Source: MVYY01 sp012517575
GTDB lineage: Bacteria; Bacteroidota; Bacteroidia; Bacteroidales; Paludibacteraceae
Direction of reading: 5' to 3'
Assembly: GCA_031629035.1 (NCBI GenBank)
Contig: JAVLUG010000007.1
Location: 62,001-126,000, forward strand
Length of the DNA: 64,000 nucleotides
Below the pieces are notes generated by a model, which made no database searches, was not told where the DNA came from, and saw only the letters and a list, made by a program, of their open reading frames with translations. A program made the translations under genes and the position numbers. Positions 25,370 to 33,586 of the stretch are shown piece by piece; position 1 is the first letter of the stretch, and every line of letters begins with the position of its first letter.

Positions 25370-26260
25370 TTAGATTATAACCTTTGTCTTTCTGAAATTT
25401 TCTCTAAATTCTTTTGGTGTGCAACCTTTTTTCTTTTTAAAGGTGCGATTAAAATTGGATAAATTATTGAAACCACAATCGTAACAAATTTCAGAAATTG
25501 AGTTTGTTGTATCAGCTAATAGTCTGGCAGCATAACCCAGACGAATATCAATTATGTATTCTGAAACCGTTTTTCCCGAGCGTATTTTAAAAAAACGACT
25601 TAATGATTCAGGCGTCATTCCTACCAAATTGGCTAAATCTTCCAGATGAATGTTATTTTTATAATATGCATTTACGTATTCACTTATTTTTTGAACTCTT
25701 CGGCTATCGCTGCTATCATCAATATTTGCGAATGAAGAGCTTGCCAATGCATGCACATCATCGAAAAGAGATAATTCATAAAGAATAGACAGAAATTTTA
25801 TTACAGCATAAAATCCTTCCTGTTCTGAAGACAAGGTATCCAATAAAGGATAAACTTTCATAATGGCTTCCATCGGAAAGCTAATTCCTTTTTTGGCTTT
25901 GTCGAACATTTTTCGGATGCTGTCGAACTGATTTTTGTTTATTAAATTGCCGGAAAATAAGCTGGGAGAAAACTGAATGGTAATTTCTCTGATGTTGCTG
26001 GATTGACATTGATATTGTTCCCATACGTGTTCCAGTTCTTCGCCTGCTATCAATGTCAACTCATAATTTCCGATTATCTCTACCGAATCTCCCACAATTC
26101 TTTTAACTCCGCTTGCATTTTCAATGTAATTGAGTTCATATTCAGTGTGATGGTGAAGAGGATAGGTGAATTCTGTTTTTCTTCGATCTGCAATGTAAAA
26201 GCAGTCTTTGTCTGATAATGGCGTTATTTCGCTTATTATATAACCGATATTGTTAGCCAT
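25370..26260 (-). CDS. AraC-family transcriptional regulator
   Basis: 296 residues. The N-terminal half is a cupin-like sensor (YPLHHHTEYELNYIENASG, about 34-52, and LTLIAGEELEHVWE). The C-terminal AraC/XylS domain (about 190-290) has both helix-turn-helix motifs: IHLEDLANLVGMTPESLSRF and SISEICYDCGFNNLSNFNR, ending FKKKKGCTPKEFREN. It lies directly upstream of the mannan locus on the same strand, separated from susC by 693 bp with palindromes, and has its own promoter. It is the most likely regulator of the locus, perhaps sensing mannobiose or another intracellular sugar; the ligand is unknown. No hybrid two-component sensor is present in the window. Confidence 0.93.
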   Translation of the reverse strand: MANNIGYIISEITPLSDKDCFYIADRRKTEFTYPLHHHTEYELNYIENASGVKRIVGDSVEIIGNYELTLIAGEELEHVWEQYQCQSSNIREITIQFSPSLFSGNLINKNQFDSIRKMFDKAKKGISFPMEAIMKVYPLLDTLSSEQEGFYAVIKFLSILYELSLFDDVHALASSSFANIDDSSDSRRVQKISEYVNAYYKNNIHLEDLANLVGMTPESLSRFFKIRSGKTVSEYIIDIRLGYAARLLADTTNSISEICYDCGFNNLSNFNRTFKKKKGCTPKEFRENFRKTKVII

Positions 26261-26338
26261 AAGAAAGTGATTTTTTTCCAGAAGAAATCAATTGAAAATT
26301 TACAGGCTTCAAACGAATTTTTAAATGCCCTATGGGGA

Positions 26339-26369
26339 CAAATATACATTTTTTCTTTCATATTGCAAA
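26339..26369 (-). promoter_or_regulatory. Bacteroidetes-type promoter for the AraC gene
   Basis: On the minus strand TTTG (26369-26366), 19-nt spacer, TATATTTG (26346-26339). Both elements match the -33/-7 consensus with correct spacing, 79 nt before the ATG. Confidence 0.8.
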
Positions 26370-26436
26370 ACTTTGATTAGCTATGTCTTTTCAAACAAAA
26401 CCATTTTCAGTTTCTGGAGATTTGAGATTTTGTCCT

Positions 26437-26444
26437 TATCTTTG
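26437..26444 (+). promoter_or_regulatory. -7 element for metG
   Basis: TATCTTTG, an exact TAnnTTTG, 47 nt before the metG ATG. The -33 position reads TTTC rather than TTTG. Confidence 0.6.
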
Positions 26445-26490
26445 CATTTTCTTTTAAATGCTTTTCATGACAAATTTTTAATCGATTAAA

Positions 26491-28530
26491 ATGAAAGAAT
26501 TTAAACGTACGCTGGTTACTTCCGCTTTGCCTTATGCCAATGGTCCAGTTCATATCGGTCATTTGGCTGGTGTTTATGTCCCGGCCGATATTTATGTGAG
26601 GTATCTTCGTCTGAAAGGAGAAGAAGTGATTTTCATAGGCGGTTCCGATGAACATGGAGTTCCTATTACCATACAGGCAAAAAAAGAAGGTGTTTCTCCA
26701 CACGAAATTGTGGATCGTTACCATTTTCTGATTAAAAAATCATTCGAAGATTTTGGAATTTCTTTTGATATTTATTCCCGTACTACTTCAAAAATTCATC
26801 ACGAATTGGCTTCGGATATTTTTAAAACCATTGCAGATAAAGGCGGTTTTATTGAAAAAACGAGTGAACAGTATTATGATGAAGAAGCCGGACAATTTCT
26901 TGCTGACCGTTATATTGTGGGAAAATGTCCGCATTGCGGAAACGAAAATGCTTATGGTGATCAGTGTGAAGCTTGTGGCTCCTCTCTCAATCCTACTGAT
27001 TTGATCAATCCACGCTCAGCAATTACGGGAAATATTCCCGTACTGCGCGAGACAAAACATTGGTATTTGCCTCTCGATCAGCACGAAGAATGGCTTCGGC
27101 ATTGGATTTTGGAAGAGCATAAGGAATGGAAACCAAATGTTTACGGACAATGCAAAAGTTGGCTGGACATGGGTTTGCAACCGCGTGCTGTAAGTCGCGA
27201 TTTGGATTGGGGAATCCCCGTTCCACTCGAAGGCGCTGAAGGAAAGGTTTTATATGTTTGGTTTGATGCTCCGATTGGTTATATCTCTAACACCAAAGAA
27301 CTTTTGCCCGATAGCTGGGAAAAATGGTGGAAAAATGAAGATACCCGACTGATTCATTTTATCGGAAAAGATAATATTGTTTTTCACTGTATTATTTTTC
27401 CTACCATCTTAAAACTTGAAGGAACTTATATTTTGCCGGACAATGTGCCGGCCAACGAATTTCTGAATCTCGAAGGCGACAAAATTTCAACTTCCCGCAA
27501 TTGGGCAGTTTGGTTGAACGAATATCTCGAAGATTTTCCCGGCAAACAGGATACTCTGCGTTATGTGTTGACAGCCAATGCTCCCGAAACGAAAGATAAC
27601 GACTTTACTTGGAAAGATTTTCAAGCTCGAAATAATAACGAATTGGTCGCTATTTATGGTAATTTCGTGAATAGAACCCTTGTGCTGACACAAAATTATT
27701 TCGATGGAAAAGTTCCGGTTCGAAATGAATTGCATGAAATTGACTTGCAGGCAATTAATGAACTTTCTGAGATAAAAGGAAATGTTGAAAAATTGCTCGA
27801 TATTTTCAAGTTCCGTGATGCTCAGAAAGAAGCCATGAATCTTGCCCGGCTGGGAAATAAATATCTTGCCGACACAGAACCATGGAAAGTTGCAAAAACA
27901 GACAAGGACAGAGTTGCTACTGTTTTGAATATAAGTTTACAGATAGCAGCTAATCTTTCAATCGTTTTTGAACCTTTCTTGCCTTTCAGCTCGGCAAAGC
28001 TGAGAGATTTATTGAATTTGGAAACTTTCAGCTGGGATAGTTTGGGAAGTATTGAGTTACTGAAACCTCTACACCAATTGAAAAAACCGGAACTTCTTTT
28101 TGAAAAAATAGATGATGCTGCTATCGAACATCAAGTGCAAAAACTTTTGAATACGAAGAAAAAGAATGAACTTTCGTCGTTCAAGGCTAAAGCCGTAAAA
28201 TCCAATATTTCTTACGAAGATTTTGAAAAACTCGATATTCGTATCGGAACGGTGTTGGCTTGTCAGAAAGTTCCTAAAGCCGATAAACTGCTACAATTTA
28301 AAATTGATGACGGCTTGGGCGGGCGTACCATTGTTTCAGGTATTGCTCAGTACTACCCTGAACCCGAAAAATTAATCGGACAGCAGGTTTGTTTTATTGC
28401 CAATCTTGAACCACGCAAATTAAAAGGAATAGTCAGTGAAGGAATGCTTCTCTCGGCAGAGGATGCTGATGGCAGCATATCATTGATTCAGCCTCAAACA
28501 AAAGTGGTGAATGGAGCTGAAGTGAAGTAA
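26491..28530 (+). CDS. metG: Methionyl-tRNA synthetase
   Basis: 679 residues, full length for the long bacterial form. HIGH motif in NGPVHIGHLAG (about 19-29). A zinc knuckle is visible as CPHCGNENAYGDQCEACG (about 147-164). The KMSKS loop is represented by DKISTSRNWAVW, as is usual in this phylum. The anticodon-binding helical domain follows, then a C-terminal EMAPII/Trbp111-type tRNA-binding and dimerisation domain (about 580-679, YEDFEKLDIRIGTVLACQKV). It charges initiator and elongator tRNA-Met in the cytoplasm. It is divergent from the AraC gene and stands alone. Confidence 0.98.
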   Translation: MKEFKRTLVTSALPYANGPVHIGHLAGVYVPADIYVRYLRLKGEEVIFIGGSDEHGVPITIQAKKEGVSPHEIVDRYHFLIKKSFEDFGISFDIYSRTTSKIHHELASDIFKTIADKGGFIEKTSEQYYDEEAGQFLADRYIVGKCPHCGNENAYGDQCEACGSSLNPTDLINPRSAITGNIPVLRETKHWYLPLDQHEEWLRHWILEEHKEWKPNVYGQCKSWLDMGLQPRAVSRDLDWGIPVPLEGAEGKVLYVWFDAPIGYISNTKELLPDSWEKWWKNEDTRLIHFIGKDNIVFHCIIFPTILKLEGTYILPDNVPANEFLNLEGDKISTSRNWAVWLNEYLEDFPGKQDTLRYVLTANAPETKDNDFTWKDFQARNNNELVAIYGNFVNRTLVLTQNYFDGKVPVRNELHEIDLQAINELSEIKGNVEKLLDIFKFRDAQKEAMNLARLGNKYLADTEPWKVAKTDKDRVATVLNISLQIAANLSIVFEPFLPFSSAKLRDLLNLETFSWDSLGSIELLKPLHQLKKPELLFEKIDDAAIEHQVQKLLNTKKKNELSSFKAKAVKSNISYEDFEKLDIRIGTVLACQKVPKADKLLQFKIDDGLGGRTIVSGIAQYYPEPEKLIGQQVCFIANLEPRKLKGIVSEGMLLSAEDADGSISLIQPQTKVVNGAEVK

Positions 28531-28531
28531 C

Positions 28532-28659
28532 AAGTTTTGAGTTCACAAGTTTCGAGTTTTGAGCTCTGAGTTTGGAAACGGCTTTCGAGGATTAAATTCA
28601 TAGTTCCGAGTGTGCGAGTTTATGAGTTTCGAGTTCACGAGTTTTGAGTTTGAAGCTCT
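28532..28659. repeat. Degenerate GAGTTT/GAGTTCAC direct repeats after metG
   Basis: Two 36-bp copies (28532-28567 and 28624-28659), 92 bp apart, match at 30 of 36 positions by my alignment. Each is built from 5-6-bp AGTTT/GAGTTC units repeating roughly every 9-10 bp. The sequence between contains more degenerate units (TCCGAGTGTGCGAGTTTATG). No gene is present between the metG stop and the mutY start. Confidence 0.7.
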
Positions 28660-28830
28660 AAATGTTATTTAAGAAAAAATAATGTTCAGATATACAGCAC
28701 AATAATGAAATATTAAAGAAGTTTTTAGAGAAAGGCTACGTAAATAGCATTTGATGTGAAGTAAATTTCAATTTGGGTTGTGTGTTGTTTTAATATTTCC
28801 TCCAATTCGCAAGTTTTTGTTCTTTTACAT

Positions 28831-29880
28831 ATGAATTTATCCGATCAACTTATCGACTGGTATCAGGTTCATAAACGGGATTTGCCCTGGCGAAACATTT
28901 CTGATCCTTACCTCATTTGGATTTCAGAAATCATTTTGCAGCAAACGCGGGTGAATCAGGGATTGGATTATTATCTGCGATTTATTGAGCGTTTTCCGAA
29001 TGTTGAGACGCTGGCTGCAGCCGAAGAAGACGAGGTTTTGAAATACTGGCAAGGTTTGGGTTATTATTCGCGTGCCCGAAATTTGCATCAGGCTGCGCAA
29101 CAAATTATTCGGGATTTTGGAGGTTTTTTTCCGACTACTTATACGGAAGTTTTGCAATTGAAAGGTGTTGGAGCTTATACTGCAGCAGCTGTTTGTTCTT
29201 TTGCCTATAATCTTCCTTATGCCGTTGTGGATGGAAATGTTTATCGTGTTCTTTCACGTCTTTTTGCAATCGAGACACCTATCGACAGTCATTTTGGCAA
29301 AAAGGAATTTGATTCTCTTGCTCAGCAATTGATAGAAAATTCTGTTCCTTCTCTTCACAATCAGGCCATTATGGAATTTGGTGCATTGCAGTGCGTGCCG
29401 GTTTCTCCCAATTGTTCGGATTGTCCTTTGCAGGTTTATTGTAAAGCTTATGAGTTAAAAATCGTAGAACAGTTGCCGGTAAAATCAAAAAAAACGTCTG
29501 TCAAGCAACGTTTTTTTAATTACCTGGTTATCCAATACAATCAGCAAATTTTTCTGCAGAAAAGAACAGCTGACGATATTTGGAAAAATCTGTATGAATT
29601 TCCATTAATTGAAACCGACCATTTGTTAACATTGGAAGAATTGCTTGAAAATAATTCTTTCTGCCATATTTTTTATGGTATCGAGCAGGTAAAAATTTTG
29701 AATATTTCAAAACCTGTTCATCATCTTTTAACGCATCGACGTATTACGGCTCAGTTCATTACTTTACAGATTGTTGAGAAAAATGAGTCATTAAAACAAT
29801 TTATTGAAATTTCAAACACGGAAATTGGCAATTTTGCTGTTTCGCGACTGGTGGAAATGTATTTGAAAAAAGAAATTTGA
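28831..29880 (+). CDS. mutY: A/G-specific adenine DNA glycosylase
   Basis: The frame is open from 28780, but the family start is the ATG at 28831 (MNLSDQLIDWYQVHKRDLPW), giving 349 residues. The helix-hairpin-helix-GPD fold has EIILQQTRVNQGLDYY (catalytic Glu), LKGVGAYTAAAVCSFA, and catalytic Asp in YAVVDGNVYRVLSR. The [4Fe-4S] site is CVPVSPNCSDCPLQVYC (C-x6-C-x2-C-x5-C). A NUDIX-like C-terminal domain that recognises 8-oxo-guanine covers about 230-349. The enzyme removes adenine mispaired with 8-oxoG. Its stop is 9 bp from the stop of the convergent lipoprotein gene. Confidence 0.96.
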   Translation: MNLSDQLIDWYQVHKRDLPWRNISDPYLIWISEIILQQTRVNQGLDYYLRFIERFPNVETLAAAEEDEVLKYWQGLGYYSRARNLHQAAQQIIRDFGGFFPTTYTEVLQLKGVGAYTAAAVCSFAYNLPYAVVDGNVYRVLSRLFAIETPIDSHFGKKEFDSLAQQLIENSVPSLHNQAIMEFGALQCVPVSPNCSDCPLQVYCKAYELKIVEQLPVKSKKTSVKQRFFNYLVIQYNQQIFLQKRTADDIWKNLYEFPLIETDHLLTLEELLENNSFCHIFYGIEQVKILNISKPVHHLLTHRRITAQFITLQIVEKNESLKQFIEISNTEIGNFAVSRLVEMYLKKEI

Positions 29881-29889
29881 TTTTTCGGT

Positions 29890-30723
29890 TTATGCCTGAT
29901 TTCTTCTGTTTATTTGCTCTATTTTCAGTTTTGCTTTCTCAATTTCTTTTTTCAAACGATTAATATCCTTTTTTACTATCCATAAATGATAAGTTTCCTT
30001 AATTGCTTTTTTATCGTTAGGTTGAAGAAAGTAGCTGAAATTCTTTTTCCCGTGCAAAATGACTTTCAGATTTTCATTTATATATTGAGAAATAAATTCT
30101 GAAACACCATTTTCGGCTTCATTCTTAAAAGTTACAATTTCCCAACGTCCTGTTTCATCCGAAAAACTCAAATAAGAAGCGCTGGTAATGTCGATGGTGT
30201 CGGTATGTGCAAACACTTCGCCATTAGATATTTCAACCGAAGTGTGTTCAATTTTTGGACCTATATACTGACTGACCAGAAAATAATCGGCATTCTCATC
30301 CACATAAGCTTTCAAATAAGTTCGAGACGCATTTGCTTCGGTTGATTGCGTTTTATAAACGTAATTTCCAACGTCTTGATATTTCGTGTTTTTTTCCAAC
30401 CGAAAATTTTGCAGCAGTGAATCGGCTTCCTTTAGTTTAAAAGGCAAAATACTATCGCAATAAACTATAGTTCTTTTGCATTCTCTTCGTGTAATGGTAT
30501 CCTGAAAAGCTTCAGCCACACGTCTTTTGGCAACCAGACGCGGAAAATTGGCGTGAAAACTGTCGATGGCAATTTTTGCTGCATTTAATTCATTGTGCTG
30601 TATGAGTTGTTGGATTTTCTGAAGTTGATTATCTGCTTCTTTTTCCTGTTTTCCTTGAGTATTGCAGGCGACGAGTAAAATTATCGACAAGAAAAATATT
30701 ATTGAAAAATGAATTTGTTTCAT
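29890..30723 (-). CDS. Uncharacterised lipoprotein with C-terminal coiled coil
   Basis: 277 residues. Lipoprotein signal with Cys20 in SIILLVACNTQGK. A helical region follows (about 25-75), then a beta-rich middle (ENADYFLVSQYIGPKIEHTS; TDTIDITSASYLSFSDETGR), and a Lys/Glu-rich coiled coil at the C-terminus (KDINRLKKEIEKAKLKIEQI). I do not recognise a named family; similar lipoproteins are common as hypothetical proteins in Bacteroidales. It appears to be monocistronic, with 147 bp to the tatC stop upstream. No enzymatic motif is visible. Confidence 0.75.
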   Translation of the reverse strand: MKQIHFSIIFFLSIILLVACNTQGKQEKEADNQLQKIQQLIQHNELNAAKIAIDSFHANFPRLVAKRRVAEAFQDTITRRECKRTIVYCDSILPFKLKEADSLLQNFRLEKNTKYQDVGNYVYKTQSTEANASRTYLKAYVDENADYFLVSQYIGPKIEHTSVEISNGEVFAHTDTIDITSASYLSFSDETGRWEIVTFKNEAENGVSEFISQYINENLKVILHGKKNFSYFLQPNDKKAIKETYHLWIVKKDINRLKKEIEKAKLKIEQINRRNQA

Positions 30724-30870
30724 AATTCTATTGCTTGAAAATTTTTTTGAAATTTAAACGTTGTTCCTTGAAAGTATTTGGTTAATCAGTAAAAGTATAG
30801 AATTTCAGATGCTCAATAAGAAGAGAATTAGTATTTTTTGCTCAGAAAATCGCATACAAAATTATAAATT

Positions 30871-31701
30871 TTAATTGGTGTCTGAAACTGTTTTTTCGTG
30901 AGCTGTATCCTTTTTACAAACCAATATGCTAACTTCGTAAAGCAGGTAAAGCGGAATAGCAACGACCATCATGGTGAAAGGGTCGGTAGTAGGAGTAATA
31001 ACTGCGGCAGCAATTAAAATAACTATAAGCGCAATGCCTCGTCCTTTTTTCAATGTTTGGCGAGATATTATTCCCAAACGCGATAAAAAGTAGGAGAGGA
31101 CCGGCATTTCAAAAGTAAGTCCCATTGAAAAAACAAGAATGTATAAAGCACTGATGTAGGAAGAAAGAGCAATTTGATTCGGCACGAGTGAAGAAACCTG
31201 ATAAGTTCCTAAAAATCTAATGGTTAACGGAAAAATAATCAGATAACTGACGATTGCACCCAGATAAAACAAAAATGAAGAAAAAAAGAAAATTAATTCT
31301 ATATTTTTTCGCTCATGCGGATACAAAGCAGGAAATATAAACCGCCATATTTCGAATAGTAGGTATGGAACCGAGACAATGAGGGCAAAAGCAAACGAAA
31401 TAGACAAATGGGCCATGAATTGCCCCGCCAGATTGATGTTGATAAGTTGAACATGAAAATTGTCTATTGTCAAGTCGTTGAAATTTAACAATTTTGCAAT
31501 ATCGTTAAACCAACGATAAACATAAAAATCTGAATTTAAGGGTGCTAAAATGATTTTGTTAAACAGAAAATTTTTGTTTGAAAAGAATATTACCATTAAC
31601 AGTCCTACAACCGCCAAAGTTCGTAAAATGACCCAGCGAAGTTTCTCCAAATGCCACCAGAACGTAGCTTCTTGTTCACTTGCCTTATTGTTTAACGACA
31701 T
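30871..31701 (-). CDS. tatC: Sec-independent translocase TatC
   Basis: 276 residues with six transmembrane segments. The N-terminal cytoplasmic block TFWWHLEKLRWVILRTL corresponds to the family's (F..HL.ELR.R) motif that reads the twin-arginine signal. FALIVSVPYLLFEIWRFIFP and LYPHERKNIELIFFFSS are the conserved TatC loop block. TatC recognises folded substrates and forms the inner-membrane receptor. It is downstream of tatA (125-bp gap) and of two genes whose products carry twin-arginine signals. The C-terminal tail after the last membrane span is about 20 residues. Confidence 0.95.
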   Translation of the reverse strand: MSLNNKASEQEATFWWHLEKLRWVILRTLAVVGLLMVIFFSNKNFLFNKIILAPLNSDFYVYRWFNDIAKLLNFNDLTIDNFHVQLININLAGQFMAHLSISFAFALIVSVPYLLFEIWRFIFPALYPHERKNIELIFFFSSFLFYLGAIVSYLIIFPLTIRFLGTYQVSSLVPNQIALSSYISALYILVFSMGLTFEMPVLSYFLSRLGIISRQTLKKGRGIALIVILIAAAVITPTTDPFTMMVVAIPLYLLYEVSILVCKKDTAHEKTVSDTN

Positions 31702-31826
31702 ACCGAATTATTATCATTATATGGATGTACTTTTGTTAATCAATTCTATCCATATATAATTTTTGGTATTTTTATTCAAAAAAAATGTTTGAAAATTAGA
31801 CGAATGAAATGAATTTTCTTGAATGA

Positions 31827-32021
31827 CTATTCCTTTTTGTTGTCATCTTCTTTAATTTCATCTTCTACGTCTTTCATTCCTTTTTTAAACTGGCTGATTC
31901 CCTTACCCAATCCGCGCATTAGTTCGGGAATTTTTCTACCTCCAAAAAGCAACAGAACAACTAAAGCAATTATTAAAATTTCTGGTGTACCAATGGCCAA
32001 TAAAATAGTTGTAAGTATCAT
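31827..32021 (-). CDS. tatA: Twin-arginine translocase subunit TatA
   Basis: 64 residues, typical TatA length: short N-terminus, one transmembrane helix (PEILIIALVVLLLFGG), the hinge FGGRKIPELMRGLG, an amphipathic helix and an acidic/basic tail (KKGMKDVEDEIKEDDNKKE). It forms the translocation pore recruited by TatC. No separate TatB is seen, as in other Bacteroidetes minimal TatA/TatC systems. It begins 32 bp after the stop of the membrane iron-sulfur protein gene. Confidence 0.95.
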   Translation of the reverse strand: MILTTILLAIGTPEILIIALVVLLLFGGRKIPELMRGLGKGISQFKKGMKDVEDEIKEDDNKKE

Positions 32022-32053
32022 GTTGATAATGTATTAAATGTTTAAAATGTTTT

Positions 32054-33580
32054 TTAAAAACCAAAATCTTCAATATTAATTTTCTGATTTGTTTTTTCTT
32101 TTTTAATGGTAGCTTGTTGATGTACTTTCAAACCTTCTACATAAATTGCTTTATTGGGGAAAGCCGGACAAGCATATTCACAAGCTCCGCAACCTACACA
32201 AATGCTGGTATCGGTATGTGGAATGGTCAGTTCATTTTTATAAGGAACCATGCTTACTGCTTGTGTTGGGCAATGTTCCGAACAGGCGCCACAGCTGGTT
32301 CCATCTTTATAAACAATGCAGTCCTCCATAATAAAATGCACCTGCCCCATTTGATTTTTGTGTTTTTCTTCTTTTGTTAAATTCATTAGAGCTCCACTGG
32401 GGCAAACTTCGGTGCAAACAGTACAATCATAATTACAAAACCCTTTTTCGAAAGAAAGTATTGGCTGCATAATGCCGCCCAATCCGTATTCTAAAAGTGA
32501 TGGCCGGATAATTTGCGAAGGACATTTACTGACACAAAGATGACAAGAAGTACAGGCACTCATTAAATTTTCGGCACTTTTTGAACCGGGAGGACTAATA
32601 GGTGTTTCTCTCTTCACCTTATGAAAATTTTTTATTTTAATTCCTTCCTGAGGCAAAGCAGCTACAGCCAATGACGAAACTGCCAGCGTACTCAGGAAAC
32701 GCCGTTTGTTTTCATCAATATCCATTGCAGATTCATTTTCAACTTTTTTTCTTTGTGTGGAAAAGTTTGGGGAAAATTTCAGTCCATTGCGATTGCAGGC
32801 TTCTATACAGTTGAAACAGTCTACACATCGACTATAGTCGATGGATTTATTTTTTGCATCGATACAGGAAGATTTACATTTCATGCTGCAAAGTCCGCAC
32901 GAATTACACTGTTCCTGATCAAATCTGATTTTAAAAAGTGAATATTTGCTGAGAAATCCCAATACAGTGCCAACCGGACAAATGGTATTGCAATACAATC
33001 GTCCATTTTTCCATGCCAAATATCCTATTATCAGCATCATGGCCATAGCAATAAGGAAAGTACTGATGCTGAGCATGAAAATTTGAACTTTGTATAAAGA
33101 ATGAAATCCTGCTGCATTGAAGATTCCTGCCAGCAAATTGTTTCCTTCCATATACACAGGCTTAAACAAATGTGTTGCCATACGTCCATAAATGCTGTAA
33201 GGATCGAAAAAACCGGTTAAAAAAGAGAAACCCAGAAAAAAGGTAATAATACTAATTCCCAAAATCGACCAGCGAAGAATGTTTTTTGCTGAACTAAATT
33301 TGAATTTTTTCTTTTTGTTGAAATGTTTGGAAACCCATAAAACAATATCCTGAAAAATTCCAAGAGGACAGACCGAAGAACAGTAAATCCGTCCAAAAAA
33401 TAGAGTAATCCCCACAATTACCAATAAAATAATTAGATTAAGAGATAGTAACGCCGGCACCAGTTGAATCTTGGCTAACCAATGGAACTGTTGTGGGAGA
33501 ACTCCTCGAAAATCGAGAAAATAAAAGGTAATCGGGATAAAAAACAGGAGAGAAATGATAACTCTTAATTTTTTCAACAT
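32054..33580 (-). CDS. NapH-like membrane ferredoxin fused to a Tat-signal ferredoxin domain
   Basis: 508 residues in two halves. Residues 1-220 are a NapH/YccM-type membrane module with several helices and two CxxxCP loops (IYCSSVCPLG at 66-75, LYCNTICPVG at 196-205). Residues 225-262 carry cytoplasmic-type 4Fe-4S cysteines (CNSCGLCSMKC, CVDCFNCIEAC). At 291-310 is an internal twin-arginine signal, NKRRFLSTLAVSSLAVAALP. The last 170 residues hold four more cysteine clusters (CTSCHLCVSKCP, CNYDCTVCTEVCP, CGACSEHCP, CVGCGACEYACP). This reads as a quinol-linked electron relay passing electrons to a Tat-exported periplasmic ferredoxin domain. It sits between the DUF362 gene (6 bp) and tatA (32 bp). 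The electron acceptor is not known. Confidence 0.88.
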   Translation of the reverse strand: MLKKLRVIISLLFFIPITFYFLDFRGVLPQQFHWLAKIQLVPALLSLNLIILLVIVGITLFFGRIYCSSVCPLGIFQDIVLWVSKHFNKKKKFKFSSAKNILRWSILGISIITFFLGFSFLTGFFDPYSIYGRMATHLFKPVYMEGNNLLAGIFNAAGFHSLYKVQIFMLSISTFLIAMAMMLIIGYLAWKNGRLYCNTICPVGTVLGFLSKYSLFKIRFDQEQCNSCGLCSMKCKSSCIDAKNKSIDYSRCVDCFNCIEACNRNGLKFSPNFSTQRKKVENESAMDIDENKRRFLSTLAVSSLAVAALPQEGIKIKNFHKVKRETPISPPGSKSAENLMSACTSCHLCVSKCPSQIIRPSLLEYGLGGIMQPILSFEKGFCNYDCTVCTEVCPSGALMNLTKEEKHKNQMGQVHFIMEDCIVYKDGTSCGACSEHCPTQAVSMVPYKNELTIPHTDTSICVGCGACEYACPAFPNKAIYVEGLKVHQQATIKKEKTNQKINIEDFGF

Positions 33581-33586
33581 TTCGAT

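Noticed and set aside
27475..27510. Altered KMSKS motif (KISTS) in metG suggesting a defective enzyme
   Set aside because: KISTSRNWAVW is, to my knowledge, the normal form in Bacteroidetes methionyl-tRNA synthetases.
28532..28659. A possible CRISPR array after metG
   Set aside because: There are only two long copies, 6 mismatches in 36, no uniform spacers and no cas genes in the window.
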